Below are positions 39,180 through 48,020 of a stretch of 64,000 bases of DNA, one piece after another (the stretch's first letter is position 1; every line of letters begins with the position of its first letter). Under the pieces are notes generated by a model. That model searched no databases. It was given only the letters and a program-made list of their open reading frames with translations, and had not been told where the DNA came from. The position numbers and the translations under genes were made by a program. Location of the stretch: NCBI RefSeq assembly GCF_002081825.1, contig NZ_MUKU01000001.1:124001-188000 (forward strand). The letters are read 5' to 3'. Origin of the DNA: Chromobacterium haemolyticum (lineage in GTDB: Bacteria > Pseudomonadota > Gammaproteobacteria > Burkholderiales > Chromobacteriaceae).

Positions 39180-40079
39180 ATGAAACTATCACTCGACGCT
39201 TTGCTGGTGCTGGACGCCATCGACAACCACGGCAGTTTCGCCGCCGCCGCGGACGCTTTGTTCCGGGTGCCGTCCGCGGTGACTTACACCGTGCAGAAGC
39301 TGGAACAGAGCTTGGGCGTGCAGATATACGATCGCAGCGGCCACCGCGCCCGCTTGACGCCAGCCGGCGAGCGTCTGCTCAAGGACGGCAGGCATCTGCT
39401 GGACGCGGCGCGTCAGCTGGAGCTGAGGGTCAGCAAGCAAGCCCAGGGCTGGGAGCATCAGTTGCGCATCGTAATCGGGGATTTGGTGGACTTTGGCCAG
39501 GTGATCCCTTTGATCGCGGAATTCGATCAACTGGCCTCGGCCACGCGACTGATTTTCCGCAGCGAGATTTTCGGCGGCACTTGGGACGCCTTGTACGACG
39601 ACCGCGCCGATCTGGTGATAGGCGCGCCTAATATGCCGCCGCCCGGCGACTATTTCACCCGCACCATAGGCAGTTACGATTTTGTGCTGGTGGTGGCCGC
39701 GGGTCATCCGCTGGCGGCGGAAGACAAGCCGCTGCCGCCGCATGTGCTGCGCCAGCACCGCGCGGTGGCGATAGGCGACACTTCACGGCGTTTGCAGCCG
39801 CGCACCGGAGGTTTGCTGGACGGTCAGGACGTGTTGACCGTACACAGCAGCCTCGCCAAGCTGGACGTGATCCTGGCTGGCCTGGGCAGCGGCTATCTGC
39901 CGCGCTCCATGGTGGGGCCTTATCTGGCCAGCGGAGACCTGGTGGCCAAGGAGGTCGCCGAGGACAGCCCGGACCACCAGATGTGCTTTGCCTGGAAGCA
40001 GGCGCAGCCTGGCAAGGCTTTGCAGTGGTTCATTCAGCGTTTGGAACAGGCGGTGGAAGCGGGCGAGCTCCGGCCGTGA
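39180..40079 (+). CDS. LysR-family transcriptional regulator
   Basis: 299 aa from the ATG at 39180 (MKLSLDALLVLDAIDNHGSF). N-terminal winged helix (FAAAADALFRVPSAVTYTVQKLEQ) and a LysR substrate-binding domain from about residue 90. An earlier start at 39129 has no support. It is divergent from the four peptide genes, which are plausible targets, but nothing in the sequence proves this. Confidence 0.92.
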   Translation: MKLSLDALLVLDAIDNHGSFAAAADALFRVPSAVTYTVQKLEQSLGVQIYDRSGHRARLTPAGERLLKDGRHLLDAARQLELRVSKQAQGWEHQLRIVIGDLVDFGQVIPLIAEFDQLASATRLIFRSEIFGGTWDALYDDRADLVIGAPNMPPPGDYFTRTIGSYDFVLVVAAGHPLAAEDKPLPPHVLRQHRAVAIGDTSRRLQPRTGGLLDGQDVLTVHSSLAKLDVILAGLGSGYLPRSMVGPYLASGDLVAKEVAEDSPDHQMCFAWKQAQPGKALQWFIQRLEQAVEAGELRP

Positions 40080-40127
40080 AAAAGCCGGCGTCCGCGAGGA
40101 GGCCGGCTGGTCATGGGGAGTCGTGAA

Positions 40128-40177
40128 TAGGGCTTCAACGCCGCATCGCCGGCGCGCAGCAGACTATGAAGAGGTTC
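40128..40177 (-). repeat. MITE-like element fragment at the uraA stop
   Basis: About 50 bp matching one end of the family (GCTTCAACGCCGCATCGCCG through GAGGTTC). The adjoining TTA (40178-40180) is the uraA stop codon on the minus strand. The other end is lost. Confidence 0.65.
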
Positions 40178-41422
40178 TTACACGTCCTGACCTTCGACGA
40201 TGCCGTCGTGGCTGGCGGCTTGTTTGGGCAATAACAGGTTCAGCACGATGGCCAGCAGCGAGCAAAGGCCAACGCCGGCTAGTTCGAAATCGCCCAGCTT
40301 CAGGCTGAGGCCGCCGATGCCGGAGGTGAGCACCACCGAGATGATTACCAGATTACGCGGCTCCATCAGGTCCACCTTGGCTTCGATCAGGGTTTTCAGG
40401 CCGATGGAGGCGATGGTGCCGAACAAGAGCACCATGATGCCGCCCATCACCGGCAGCGGGATGGACTGCAATAGCGCGTTGAACTTGCCGAAGAAGGCCA
40501 TGGCGATGGCGAGCAGCGCGGCCCAGGTCATGGTGACCGGGTTGAAGTTGCGGGTGATCATCACCGCGCCGGTGACTTCGGCGTAAGTGGTCACCGGCGG
40601 ACCGCCGATCAGGCCGGCGACGCAGACGCCCAGGCCGTCGCCGGAAAGGGTGCGGTGCAGACCGGGCGATTTGGTGTAGTCCTTGCCGGTGACGCCGCCT
40701 ATCGCCATCACGCCGCCGATATGTTCAATGGCCGGGGCGATGGCCACCGGCAGCATGAACAGCGCGGCCGCCCAATTGACTTCCGGGCTGTGGAAGGCCG
40801 GCATCGCGAACCAAGGCGCGGCGGCCAGCTTGGCGAAATCCACCACGCCGAACAGCGCGGCGGCGATATAGCCGACGATGACGCCAGCCAGAATGGGCAC
40901 CAGTTTGAACAGGCCGCGCGCGAAGATGGACACGATGACGGTGGTGGCCAGGGAGATTGTCGCCAGCAGCATGGACACCGCGTAAGGCGTGACCTGCTTG
41001 CCGCCAGCGAGGCCCATCGCCATGCCGGAGGCCGCGGAGGCCACCGACAGGCCGATGATCATGATCACCGGGCCGATCACCACCGGCGGCAGCAGCCGGT
41101 TGACGAAGGCCATGCCGCGCCAGCGGACGACGGCGGAAAACAGAAAGTACATGAAGCCGGCGCAGAACAGGCCGAACTGCGTCGCGCCCTGGCCCCAGGT
41201 GTGCATCGAATAGATGATGGGGCCGATGAAGGCGAAGGAGGAGCCGAGGAAGATCGGCACCTGGCGCCCGGTGAAGAGCTGGAACAGCAGGGTGCCGATG
41301 CCGGCTCCCAGCAGCGCCATCGCCGGATTAAGGCCGGTCAGCAGCGGCACCAGCACCAGCGCGCCGAAGGCGACGAACAGGATCTGGGCGCCGGACACGG
41401 CCAGCTTGAGTTGTTGAAACAT
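40178..41422 (-). CDS. uraA: Uracil permease
   Basis: 414 aa NCS2-family proton-uracil symporter with about 14 membrane segments. Opening LAVSGAQILFVAFGALVLVPLLTGLNP and the helix 8-10 region (AIAPAIEHIGGVMAIG; GPPVTTYAEVTGAVMITR) are typical, with the conserved Glu residues that bind uracil. It lies in the order upp - GNAT - uraA on one strand, completing a uracil-salvage unit. The gap to the GNAT stop is only 4 bp. The stop codon is at a MITE boundary. Confidence 0.94.
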   Translation of the reverse strand: MFQQLKLAVSGAQILFVAFGALVLVPLLTGLNPAMALLGAGIGTLLFQLFTGRQVPIFLGSSFAFIGPIIYSMHTWGQGATQFGLFCAGFMYFLFSAVVRWRGMAFVNRLLPPVVIGPVIMIIGLSVASAASGMAMGLAGGKQVTPYAVSMLLATISLATTVIVSIFARGLFKLVPILAGVIVGYIAAALFGVVDFAKLAAAPWFAMPAFHSPEVNWAAALFMLPVAIAPAIEHIGGVMAIGGVTGKDYTKSPGLHRTLSGDGLGVCVAGLIGGPPVTTYAEVTGAVMITRNFNPVTMTWAALLAIAMAFFGKFNALLQSIPLPVMGGIMVLLFGTIASIGLKTLIEAKVDLMEPRNLVIISVVLTSGIGGLSLKLGDFELAGVGLCSLLAIVLNLLLPKQAASHDGIVEGQDV

Positions 41423-41426
41423 GGTT

Positions 41427-41939
41427 TTAACCTTTGTGCTCGTCTTGGTCTGAATGGGGGGCGGGGGCCAGGTCCAGCCGCTTGCCCAGAATGCGCGACT
41501 GCGGCTCCAGGCCGCGACGCAGGTAGAAATTCAGCGCGGCCTGATTGAAGTCCTTCACCTCTAGCCGTATCTCGTCGGCCGAATGTCTCCGCGCCCAGTC
41601 TTCGGCCGCGTTCAGCAAGGCCGAGCCGTGGCCTTGCCCACGCCACTCCGCCGTGACCACGAGTGTGGCGACACGGCAAATGCGTCGAGGCAGCAGGAAG
41701 GGGAGGGTGAGGTCCAGCAGGGTCAAGGCGACGAAGGCGGTGACCTCGCCATCGGTCTCCGCTAGTAGCAGCGCGGCGTTGGGTGTGTTCAGCTGACCGG
41801 CCCAGAACGCGCTGTCCCGGTCTGCGGCGCCGTTGTCGGCGAAAGTGTGCGGCAACGCCAGATGGTGCTGCAGATTGATTTCGTCGGCAAGGCGGCAGAT
41901 GGCGGGCAAGTCGCTGGCGGCCGCGGGGCGTATTGTCAT
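41427..41939 (-). CDS. GNAT N-acetyltransferase inside upp-uraA unit
   Basis: 170 aa. Motif A ATLVVTAEWRGQGHGSALLNAAEDWARR, then LEVKDFNQAALNFYLRRGLEPQ. It sits 73 bp after upp and 4 bp before uraA, so it is very likely co-transcribed with uracil salvage genes. Substrate unknown; no obvious link to pyrimidines. Confidence 0.85.
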   Translation of the reverse strand: MTIRPAAASDLPAICRLADEINLQHHLALPHTFADNGAADRDSAFWAGQLNTPNAALLLAETDGEVTAFVALTLLDLTLPFLLPRRICRVATLVVTAEWRGQGHGSALLNAAEDWARRHSADEIRLEVKDFNQAALNFYLRRGLEPQSRILGKRLDLAPAPHSDQDEHKG

Positions 41940-42012
41940 GGCTGAGACCGGATGAGGCGCGCAAAAAAACGCCGCGTCCGGAACGGGGCAGCGGCGCTGG
42001 AATGGCTCATGA

Positions 42013-42645
42013 TCAGGCTTGCTTGGTGCCGAAGATCTTGTCGCCGGCGTCGCCCAGGCCGGGAATGATGTAGCCGTGCTCGTTCAGGTGGCTGTCGAGG
42101 GAAGCGGCGTAGATCTGCACGTCCGGATGGGCGTCGTTGACGATCTTCACGCCTTCGGGCGCGGCCACCATCACCACGGCCTTGATCTGTTTGCAGCCGT
42201 TGCGCTTGAGCAGGTCTATGGTGGCGACCAGCGAGCCGCCGGTGGCCAGCATCGGATCGATGATGATGGCGATGCGTTCGTCCAGATTGCCGACGAACTT
42301 CTCGAAATAAGACACCGGCTCCAGTGTTTCCTCGTTGCGGGCCAGTCCAACCACGCTGATCTTGGCGGAAGGCACCAGGTCGAGCACGCCGTCCAGCATG
42401 CCGATGCCGGCGCGCAGGATGGGCACCACGGTAACTTTCTTGCCTTTGATTTGCTGGACGTCGATCTTGCCGCACCAGCCGTCTATGGTGACGCTTTCCA
42501 GTTCGAAGTCGCGGGTGGCTTCATAGGCGAGCAGGCGCGCCAGCTCTTGGGTCAACTGGCGGAATTTCATGGTGCTGGTGTCGGCTTCGCGCAGCAGGCC
42601 GAGTTTGTGTTGCACCAGCGGATGCTGGACGACGGTGATGTTCAT
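42013..42645 (-). CDS. upp: Uracil phosphoribosyltransferase
   Basis: 210 aa from the ATG at 42645 ([19 protein letters not shown]). An extension to 42696 would run through the leader hairpin and is rejected. PRPP-binding motif [20 protein letters not shown] and uracil loop [17 protein letters not shown] are intact. It makes UMP from uracil and PRPP. First gene of upp-GNAT-uraA. Confidence 0.96.
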   Translation of the reverse strand: MNITVVQHPLVQHKLGLLREADTSTMKFRQLTQELARLLAYEATRDFELESVTIDGWCGKIDVQQIKGKKVTVVPILRAGIGMLDGVLDLVPSAKISVVGLARNEETLEPVSYFEKFVGNLDERIAIIIDPMLATGGSLVATIDLLKRNGCKQIKAVVMVAAPEGVKIVNDAHPDVQIYAASLDSHLNEHGYIIPGLGDAGDKIFGTKQA

Positions 42646-42666
42646 GAGACGTTCCCATACCTTGGC

Positions 42667-42704
42667 AAAAAGCTGCTTTCGGCGCGGGCGCGCCAAAAGC
42701 AGCT
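42667..42704 (-). terminator. Strong terminator/attenuator hairpin in the upp leader
   Basis: Arms of 16 bases with one mismatch (42671-42686 and 42689-42704) and a GG loop, followed on the minus strand by TTTT. Only 21 bp separate it from the upp start, too little for a promoter, so upp must be reached by read-through. A good -10 (TATAAT on minus, 42720-42715) lies just upstream. Confidence 0.7.
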
Positions 42705-42784
42705 CTTGGTATTAATTATATGAAGCCGACAGCCTTGGAAGGTCTTGGGCTGCCGGTGCGGGGTATTTGGTATGGGGCCGTATT

Positions 42785-43645
42785 TTACCCCTTTTCCCAT
42801 TCCGAAATCCACTGCAAGAATTCGGCGGCGGCCCGCGGCGGGCTGCAGATATAGCCCTGTACCGCGTCGCAGCCTAGTTCGGCCAGCGTGGCCAGGTCGG
42901 CGGTGTCCTCCACGCCGATGGCCACCGTGGTGAGCCCGGACGCTTTGGCCAGGCTTATGTCTTCGCGCAGGATGGCTTGCAGATGCTGGTTGGAGCTGAC
43001 GCCTTGGACGAAGGCGCGATCCACTTTCAACAGACTGAAATGGCTGATCAGCAGTTTATCGGTCAGGGTGACGCCGATGCCGAATTCGTCGATGCCGATG
43101 CCGAAGCCGGCGGTGCGCAACTGGGACAGCTGCGCGTCTGCTTTCTGCCAGTGCTGTCGCAACGTGGATTCGGAGAACTCCAAGGTCAGCTTGGCTGGCT
43201 CCAGGCCCAGAATGCGCACTTTCTGCAGCAGTTGCTCGCACAGGTTGTCGTCGTCCAGCGACATCGAGGTCAGGTTGATGGTGACCGGAATGTCATGGCC
43301 GCGTTCCTGCCAATCGCTGCAGGCGTACAGCGATTTTTCCAGGATCAGCTCGGTCAGTTCGCGGATCATGCCGCGCTCTTCCATCGCCGGCACGAAGCTG
43401 ACCGGCGACAACACGCCAAGCGCCGGATGCTGCCAGCGCGCCAGCGCCTCGGCGGCGATCACCTTCCGGCTGGAGATTTCGACTATCGGTTGGAACCAGG
43501 GGATGAGCTGATCGTTGACCAGCGCGCGCCAGATCTCTTCGATGGGCATGGCGCTGGCGGGGCTGAGGACGGCTTTGGTTTCCTGATGTGTCGGCATGGG
43601 GCGGTTTGGATTGGGCAAGCGGATGTCACCCTGATTGTATGACAT
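42785..43645 (-). CDS. EAL-domain protein, probably catalytically impaired
   Basis: 286 aa from the ATG at 43645; the ATG at 43597 (MPTHQETK) is equally possible and would leave room for a TACAAT -10. Neither has a clear ribosome site. A stand-alone EAL domain with AAEALARW, NLTSM, EFSEST and KVDRAFV retained. The loop-6 signature DDFGTGYSS is changed to DEFGIGVTL, losing one metal-binding aspartate. It may bind c-di-GMP without hydrolysing it. Confidence 0.82.
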   Translation of the reverse strand: MSYNQGDIRLPNPNRPMPTHQETKAVLSPASAMPIEEIWRALVNDQLIPWFQPIVEISSRKVIAAEALARWQHPALGVLSPVSFVPAMEERGMIRELTELILEKSLYACSDWQERGHDIPVTINLTSMSLDDDNLCEQLLQKVRILGLEPAKLTLEFSESTLRQHWQKADAQLSQLRTAGFGIGIDEFGIGVTLTDKLLISHFSLLKVDRAFVQGVSSNQHLQAILREDISLAKASGLTTVAIGVEDTADLATLAELGCDAVQGYICSPPRAAAEFLQWISEWEKG

Positions 43646-43687
43646 GGCGGGTGTTTTCGAAACGGTAAATTCCGCTGCAAAAACAAA

Positions 43688-43709
43688 GGTCCCGGCCATG
43701 GCCGGGACC
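43688..43709 (-). terminator. Terminator after grxD
   Basis: GGTCCCGGCCATGGCCGGGACC, an 11-base perfect palindrome arm pair, followed on the minus strand by TTTGTTTTTG. Confidence 0.8.
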
Positions 43710-43721
43710 TGGGAGAGGTGC

Positions 43722-44033
43722 TTACAGGTCTTTCAGCAGCTCTTGCAATTCACCGTTCTGGAACATTTCATACATGATGTCGGAGCCGCCGATGAATTCG
43801 CCTTTGACATACAGTTGCGGAATGGTGGGCCAGTTGGAGAAATCCTTGATGCCCTGGCGGATGTCGGCGTCCTGAAGCACGTCTACGGTCGCGAACTGTT
43901 CTAGGCCACAGGCTTTGAGAATTTGCACCGCGCGGGAGGAAAAGCCGCATTGCGGGAATTGGGCCGAGCCCTTCATGAACAGCACCACCGGGTTGTCGGT
44001 CACGGTTTGCTGGATGGTTTGTTGCGCGCTCAT
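43722..44033 (-). CDS. grxD: Monothiol glutaredoxin (Grx4/GrxD)
   Basis: 103 aa. The monothiol CGFS active site ([15 protein letters not shown]), the following [19 protein letters not shown] with the glutathione-binding TIP motif, and length all match GrxD. It carries and transfers [2Fe-2S] clusters together with BolA-type partners. Confidence 0.96.
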   Translation of the reverse strand: MSAQQTIQQTVTDNPVVLFMKGSAQFPQCGFSSRAVQILKACGLEQFATVDVLQDADIRQGIKDFSNWPTIPQLYVKGEFIGGSDIMYEMFQNGELQELLKDL

Positions 44034-44115
44034 TCAGTGGTCCTTGCTTGGATCGTCAATGTGGCTGCGGGCGCCGCTTGCGCGGAGAAATACCCGAGCG
44101 TTTCAATAGGTTATT

Positions 44116-45498
44116 TTACTTTTCGGCCGCCCGCGGGTCAATTTGCTTCGCAGCGGACGCGGCCTGGCCCGCGTGCCATTGCCGCAGGAAGATGTGCACC
44201 TGTCCGTCGTACAGCGCGCGGCGGGTGATCAGCCGCGATACATTGGACGCCAGCAGGGCGGTGGCCATCAACGGGATGATCATGGCGGAGGAGTCCGTCA
44301 TTTCCATCACGATGATGAAGCCGGTCATCGGCGCGCGGGTCATGCCGGCGAAGAAGCCCACCATGCCCAAGAGCACGATCAAGGTTTGCGGCAGGAAGGG
44401 CAGCAGATTGGCCATGTTCAAGCCAAAGCCGGCGCCTACCGCCAGCGATGGGGCGAACATGCCGCCGGGCACCGCGCTGATAAAGCTGATGAACATGCTG
44501 AGCAGCTTGAGCAGGCCGTAGCCCTGCATGCCGGCGCCGCTGCCCTCGATGATTTCGCGGGCGCGAAAATACCCGGTGCCGAAGGTGATGCCGTCGCTGG
44601 CGATGCCGATCACCGCCAAGGCCAGGCCGCAGCCGGCGGCGAACAGCACCGGTTTTTTCAGGCGCCAGTCGTGCAGCGGGCCGGGCAAGCGCAAGGTCAG
44701 CGCCAGCATGATGCGGCAGCAGACGCCGCCGAGCAGGCCGCCGATGATGCCGCAGACCGGGATGGCGAGCCAGGACTGCTCCAGCTCCATATTCACCGAC
44801 ACCATGCCGAAATAGCTGTAATTGCCGAGGATGGCGGTGGCGGTGAGACCGGACACGATCACCGAGAGCAAAATGGTGGAACTGGCGCGCAAGTCGAAGG
44901 TGCGGCCCATTTCCTCTATGGCGAACACGATGCCGGCCAGCGGCGCGTTGAAGGCGGCGGCCACGCCGGCGGCGCCGCCGGCCAGAATGAAGCTGCGCGC
45001 CGCGCCTTCATGACGCAGCGCCGCGTGGCGGTTCAACGAATATTTGATGGCCGCGCCCACCTGCACGATGGGGCCTTCGTAGCCGAAAGTGGCGCCGGAG
45101 CTGATACCGATCAGGGTCAGCAGCATTTTGCCGATCGCGGCGCGTATGGTCAGAATGCGTTCGCGCAGCGCCTGCATGCCGCCTTCCAGCGCGGCGATGG
45201 ATTGCGGGATGCCGCCGCCGGCGGAGCCGGGAAAGTAATGTCGCATCAGCCAGATGGCCAGCGCCAGGCCGGCCGGAGTGATCAGCAGGCTCCAGTAAGG
45301 CGAATTGTCGTAGATGCGGGTGAAGATGGCGTGCGACAGATGGCTGCCGTTGGCGAAAACGCTGGCCATCAGGCCAATCAGAATGGCGGCGGTCCAGATC
45401 GGGATGTGGCGGCGCCACAGGACTGCGGACAAGTAGAGGTAGCGCAGGCGGCGCTGGACGCGGCTGCGGACTTGTCTGGCAGTGGGGGAGTCTGGCAT
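44116..45498 (-). CDS. ClC-family chloride channel/antiporter
   Basis: 460 aa with the many short and tilted helices of the ClC fold. The gating glutamate is retained in GATFGYEGPIVQVG, where E. coli ClcA has GREGP. The first selectivity segment reads GSAGGGIPQSIAALEGG in place of GSGIPE, and the C-terminal GMFAPSLAVGAGFG is present. No CBS domains. Probably a Cl-/H+ exchanger or a fluoride- or chloride-handling relative; the GYEGP variant leaves ion choice open. Confidence 0.87.
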   Translation of the reverse strand: MPDSPTARQVRSRVQRRLRYLYLSAVLWRRHIPIWTAAILIGLMASVFANGSHLSHAIFTRIYDNSPYWSLLITPAGLALAIWLMRHYFPGSAGGGIPQSIAALEGGMQALRERILTIRAAIGKMLLTLIGISSGATFGYEGPIVQVGAAIKYSLNRHAALRHEGAARSFILAGGAAGVAAAFNAPLAGIVFAIEEMGRTFDLRASSTILLSVIVSGLTATAILGNYSYFGMVSVNMELEQSWLAIPVCGIIGGLLGGVCCRIMLALTLRLPGPLHDWRLKKPVLFAAGCGLALAVIGIASDGITFGTGYFRAREIIEGSGAGMQGYGLLKLLSMFISFISAVPGGMFAPSLAVGAGFGLNMANLLPFLPQTLIVLLGMVGFFAGMTRAPMTGFIIVMEMTDSSAMIIPLMATALLASNVSRLITRRALYDGQVHIFLRQWHAGQAASAAKQIDPRAAEK

Positions 45499-45572
45499 GG
45501 AGCCGGCCTTTGCGGATGAATATGTGAGTTTTTTCTAATATTCAATGGTAAGGCGTATTGAGTTGAAAGACA

Positions 45573-45600
45573 AACCCCGGGCGCATCAGCGGCCGGGGTT
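45573..45600. terminator. Terminator between clcA-like and RsmB-like genes
   Basis: AACCCCGG/CCGGGGTT arms (45573-45580 and 45593-45600); on the minus strand TTTGTCTTT follows, so it terminates the RsmB-like gene. Confidence 0.7.
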
Positions 45601-45609
45601 GAGGCATGC

Positions 45610-46866
45610 TCAGGCGTTTTTTTCCAGTACGGCGGCGAAGAAACCGTCGGTATTGTGCAACTGCGGTTTCAGTTCCAGGTAGTCGCCCATTTGTAGCGGG
45701 ATCTTCTGTTCCGCCAACACCTCGTCCATTTTCACCAGTTTGAAATCGGGGTGGTCCGCCAGGAAGGCGGCGACGATGTCTTGGTTTTCTTGCGGCAGCA
45801 AGCTGCAGGTGGCGTAGACCAAGCGGCCGCCGGCGCGGACCAGGCGGGAGGCGGAAGCCAGGATGGAGGCCTGCTTGGCGTTCAGTTCGGCCACGCTGTC
45901 CGGGCTTTGGCGGAATTTCAGGTCCGGATTGCGGCGCAGGGTGCCCAGGCCGGAGCAAGGCGCGTCCACCAGCACGCGGTCGGCCTTGCCCGCCAGGCGT
46001 TTGACCTTGGTGTCGTTTTCCGAGGCCAGCAATTGCGGGTGGACATTGGACAGGCCGGAACGCGCTTGGCGCGGTTTGAGCTTGGCCAGCCGTTTTTCCG
46101 AAACGTCGAAGGCGTACAAGCGGCCGCTGGAGGCCATCTGCGCGCCCAGCAGCAGGGTCTTGCCGCCGGCGCCGGCGCAGAAGTCGACGACCATTTCCCC
46201 GCGACGCGCGCCGGTGATCAGGCCCAGCAGCTGGCTGCCTTCATCCTGCACCTCGAACACGCCGGTTTTGAACAGCTCGTGTTTGGCCAGCGAAGGCTTG
46301 GTTTTCAGACGAATGCCCAAGGGCGAGTAGGGCGTGGCCTCGCATTCGAGGCCGTCGGCCTGCAAACGGCCCAGCAATTCGTCGCGCTTCATCTTCATGG
46401 TGTTGACGCGCAGGTCCAGCGGCGCGCTTTCCGCCAGGCCCTTGCCCAGCGCGATCACTTGTTCCGGCGTTTGCTCGCCCAGGCGCTCAATCACCCATTG
46501 CGGCAGCTCGGCGTCCGTTTCCAGGCTGGCCGGCAGGACTTTGCCCTTGATCTGGCCCAGCCATTCCTTTTCGCCGGCGCTGGCGGCCTCGCCCAGCTCC
46601 TTGACGTTGAGCTTGTGGATTTTCAGCAGGGCCACCAGGGCTAGCCGGCGAGGGGTGGCCTTGTCCGGCGAGATCAGCGCGCGCAATTGCAGCAGGCGGC
46701 GCAGCGCGCCGAAAGCGGTTTCCGCGATGATGTGGCGGTCATTGGCGCCCAGCTTGCTGTGCTCGCGGAAATAAGCCGACAGCACCGCGTCGGCCGGACG
46801 GTCGAAGCGGATCATCTGGCCGATGACGGTTTCGATATGTTTCAGTTGATGGTGATTAATAGTCAT
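45610..46866 (-). CDS. RsmB/NOL1-family rRNA m5C methyltransferase
   Basis: 418 aa. An N-terminal NusB-like helical domain is followed by a Rossmann SAM domain with VVDFCAGAGGKTLLLGAQM (motif I), VDAPCSGLGTLRRNPDLK (motif IV, catalytic support Cys) and YATCSLLPQENQDIVAAFL (motif VI, nucleophilic Cys). It should methylate a cytosine C5 in 16S rRNA. It shares an 11-bp overlap with the DUF3108 gene upstream, so the two are translationally linked. Confidence 0.88.
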   Translation of the reverse strand: MTINHHQLKHIETVIGQMIRFDRPADAVLSAYFREHSKLGANDRHIIAETAFGALRRLLQLRALISPDKATPRRLALVALLKIHKLNVKELGEAASAGEKEWLGQIKGKVLPASLETDAELPQWVIERLGEQTPEQVIALGKGLAESAPLDLRVNTMKMKRDELLGRLQADGLECEATPYSPLGIRLKTKPSLAKHELFKTGVFEVQDEGSQLLGLITGARRGEMVVDFCAGAGGKTLLLGAQMASSGRLYAFDVSEKRLAKLKPRQARSGLSNVHPQLLASENDTKVKRLAGKADRVLVDAPCSGLGTLRRNPDLKFRQSPDSVAELNAKQASILASASRLVRAGGRLVYATCSLLPQENQDIVAAFLADHPDFKLVKMDEVLAEQKIPLQMGDYLELKPQLHNTDGFFAAVLEKNA

Positions 46867-48016
46867 TCTTGTGTTTTCTCGTGGGTTGCGGCGGCAGCTT
46901 CCATTGCGGCGCGCCGTTCACGTCGATGCGGACGGCCCTGAGGTCGATCCGTTTATCCTTGTCGATGCGCTGGATGCGCACCGGCAGATTGGAGAATTCC
47001 GGCGCCAGCCAGAATTCATTAATGTCGCCGTCGCCCTGGGCGCGGAACACGATAACCCGGATCTTGCCGGCGCCGGTGTCGTAATCGGCCTCGCCGCTGG
47101 GGCGCATCGGGTATTCGTACACTTTCTTGCCGGTGGTGATCTGGATGGCCTCGGGTCCCAGTTCGCCGCCTTTCAGCCCCAGCTGGAAAGCCAGGCTGAA
47201 CACATCCTGAGCGCCGGGTTTCAGATCCAGCAGTTTGTCGCCTTGATCGCCGTAGCGCAGCTGACCCGCATTGTAGTCGAAATGCGCGGACTCTTTGGCT
47301 TGACCGCCGCGCCAGGCTTGCAAGCTGTCCGGCAGCAAGCCGGTCTTGCTCTTGAAACGGCCTTCGGAAAGGTAGCGCAGCTTGGGTCCGATAAAGGGGC
47401 TGGCGTTGATGTCCAGCCGGTAGCCGCCGTCCCCGCGGCTCCAGTCCAGCGTGCCGGTGCCCAGCATCGCCGAGCCGTAGAACACCTGGTAGCCCAGCGT
47501 GGCTTGACGGGGGAAGCCGCGCAGCTTGCTCTTGGGGTGGAGGTAGCCATCGTCGGCGGCGGCTTCGGCCGTTGGCGCGCTGGCCTCGTCCTTGTCGATA
47601 TTATCGGTGAGCGGCGCCGATGAGGCGATTTTGCTTTCCGCGCTGGGCATGGAGGCGTCGGGTTTGGCCTCCGCCGCCGGCGCGCTGCCGGCGTTCTTGC
47701 TTGGCTGCGCCTGAGCGACGACCGGTTCCGACGCCGCCTGCGGCGCCGAGGCTTCCGCCTTCTTGGCGGCGGGCTTGGGCTTGGCCGACGCCGGTTTGGG
47801 CGCTGCCGGCCGCAATTGGGCCACGGCGCCTTGCTGCGCCGTTTTGGCCGCCGGTTCGTCGGCGTCCAGCGCCTGCATCCTGACGCTGATGTCGCGCAAA
47901 TCCTGGTCCGGCGGCAGTTCCAAAGCCGCTTCCGGCAGCAGGCCGGAGCCCAGCACGCCAAGATGAATGGCGAGCGACAGGGCCAGGGCCAGCAGGATCA
48001 GGCGACGGCTTTTCAT
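46856..48016 (-). CDS. DUF3108 protein with N-terminal anchor and Ala/Pro/Lys linker
   Basis: 386 aa. An N-terminal membrane anchor (LILLALALSLAIHLGVLGSG) is followed by about 130 residues of Ala/Pro/Lys/Ser-rich linker reminiscent of TonB. The DUF3108 domain runs from about residue 165 to the end (GYQVFYGSAMLGTGTLDWSR, EFSNLPVRIQRIDKDKRIDL). Probably periplasm-facing. DUF3108 resembles lipocalin-like envelope proteins, but function is not established. It lies 4 bp after purN. Confidence 0.83.
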   Translation of the reverse strand: MKSRRLILLALALSLAIHLGVLGSGLLPEAALELPPDQDLRDISVRMQALDADEPAAKTAQQGAVAQLRPAAPKPASAKPKPAAKKAEASAPQAASEPVVAQAQPSKNAGSAPAAEAKPDASMPSAESKIASSAPLTDNIDKDEASAPTAEAAADDGYLHPKSKLRGFPRQATLGYQVFYGSAMLGTGTLDWSRGDGGYRLDINASPFIGPKLRYLSEGRFKSKTGLLPDSLQAWRGGQAKESAHFDYNAGQLRYGDQGDKLLDLKPGAQDVFSLAFQLGLKGGELGPEAIQITTGKKVYEYPMRPSGEADYDTGAGKIRVIVFRAQGDGDINEFWLAPEFSNLPVRIQRIDKDKRIDLRAVRIDVNGAPQWKLPPQPTRKHKNDY

Positions 48017-48020
48017 GGAC

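Noticed and set aside
40178-41548. Long plus-strand ORF at 40655-41548 opposite uraA
   Set aside because: His/Gln/Arg/Ala-rich antisense reading of a membrane protein gene, with no ribosome site and no domain.
42646-42696. Upp start at 42696 ([10 protein letters not shown])
   Set aside because: This would be translated from inside the leader hairpin and adds residues absent from the family; MNITVVQHP at 42645 is the normal start.
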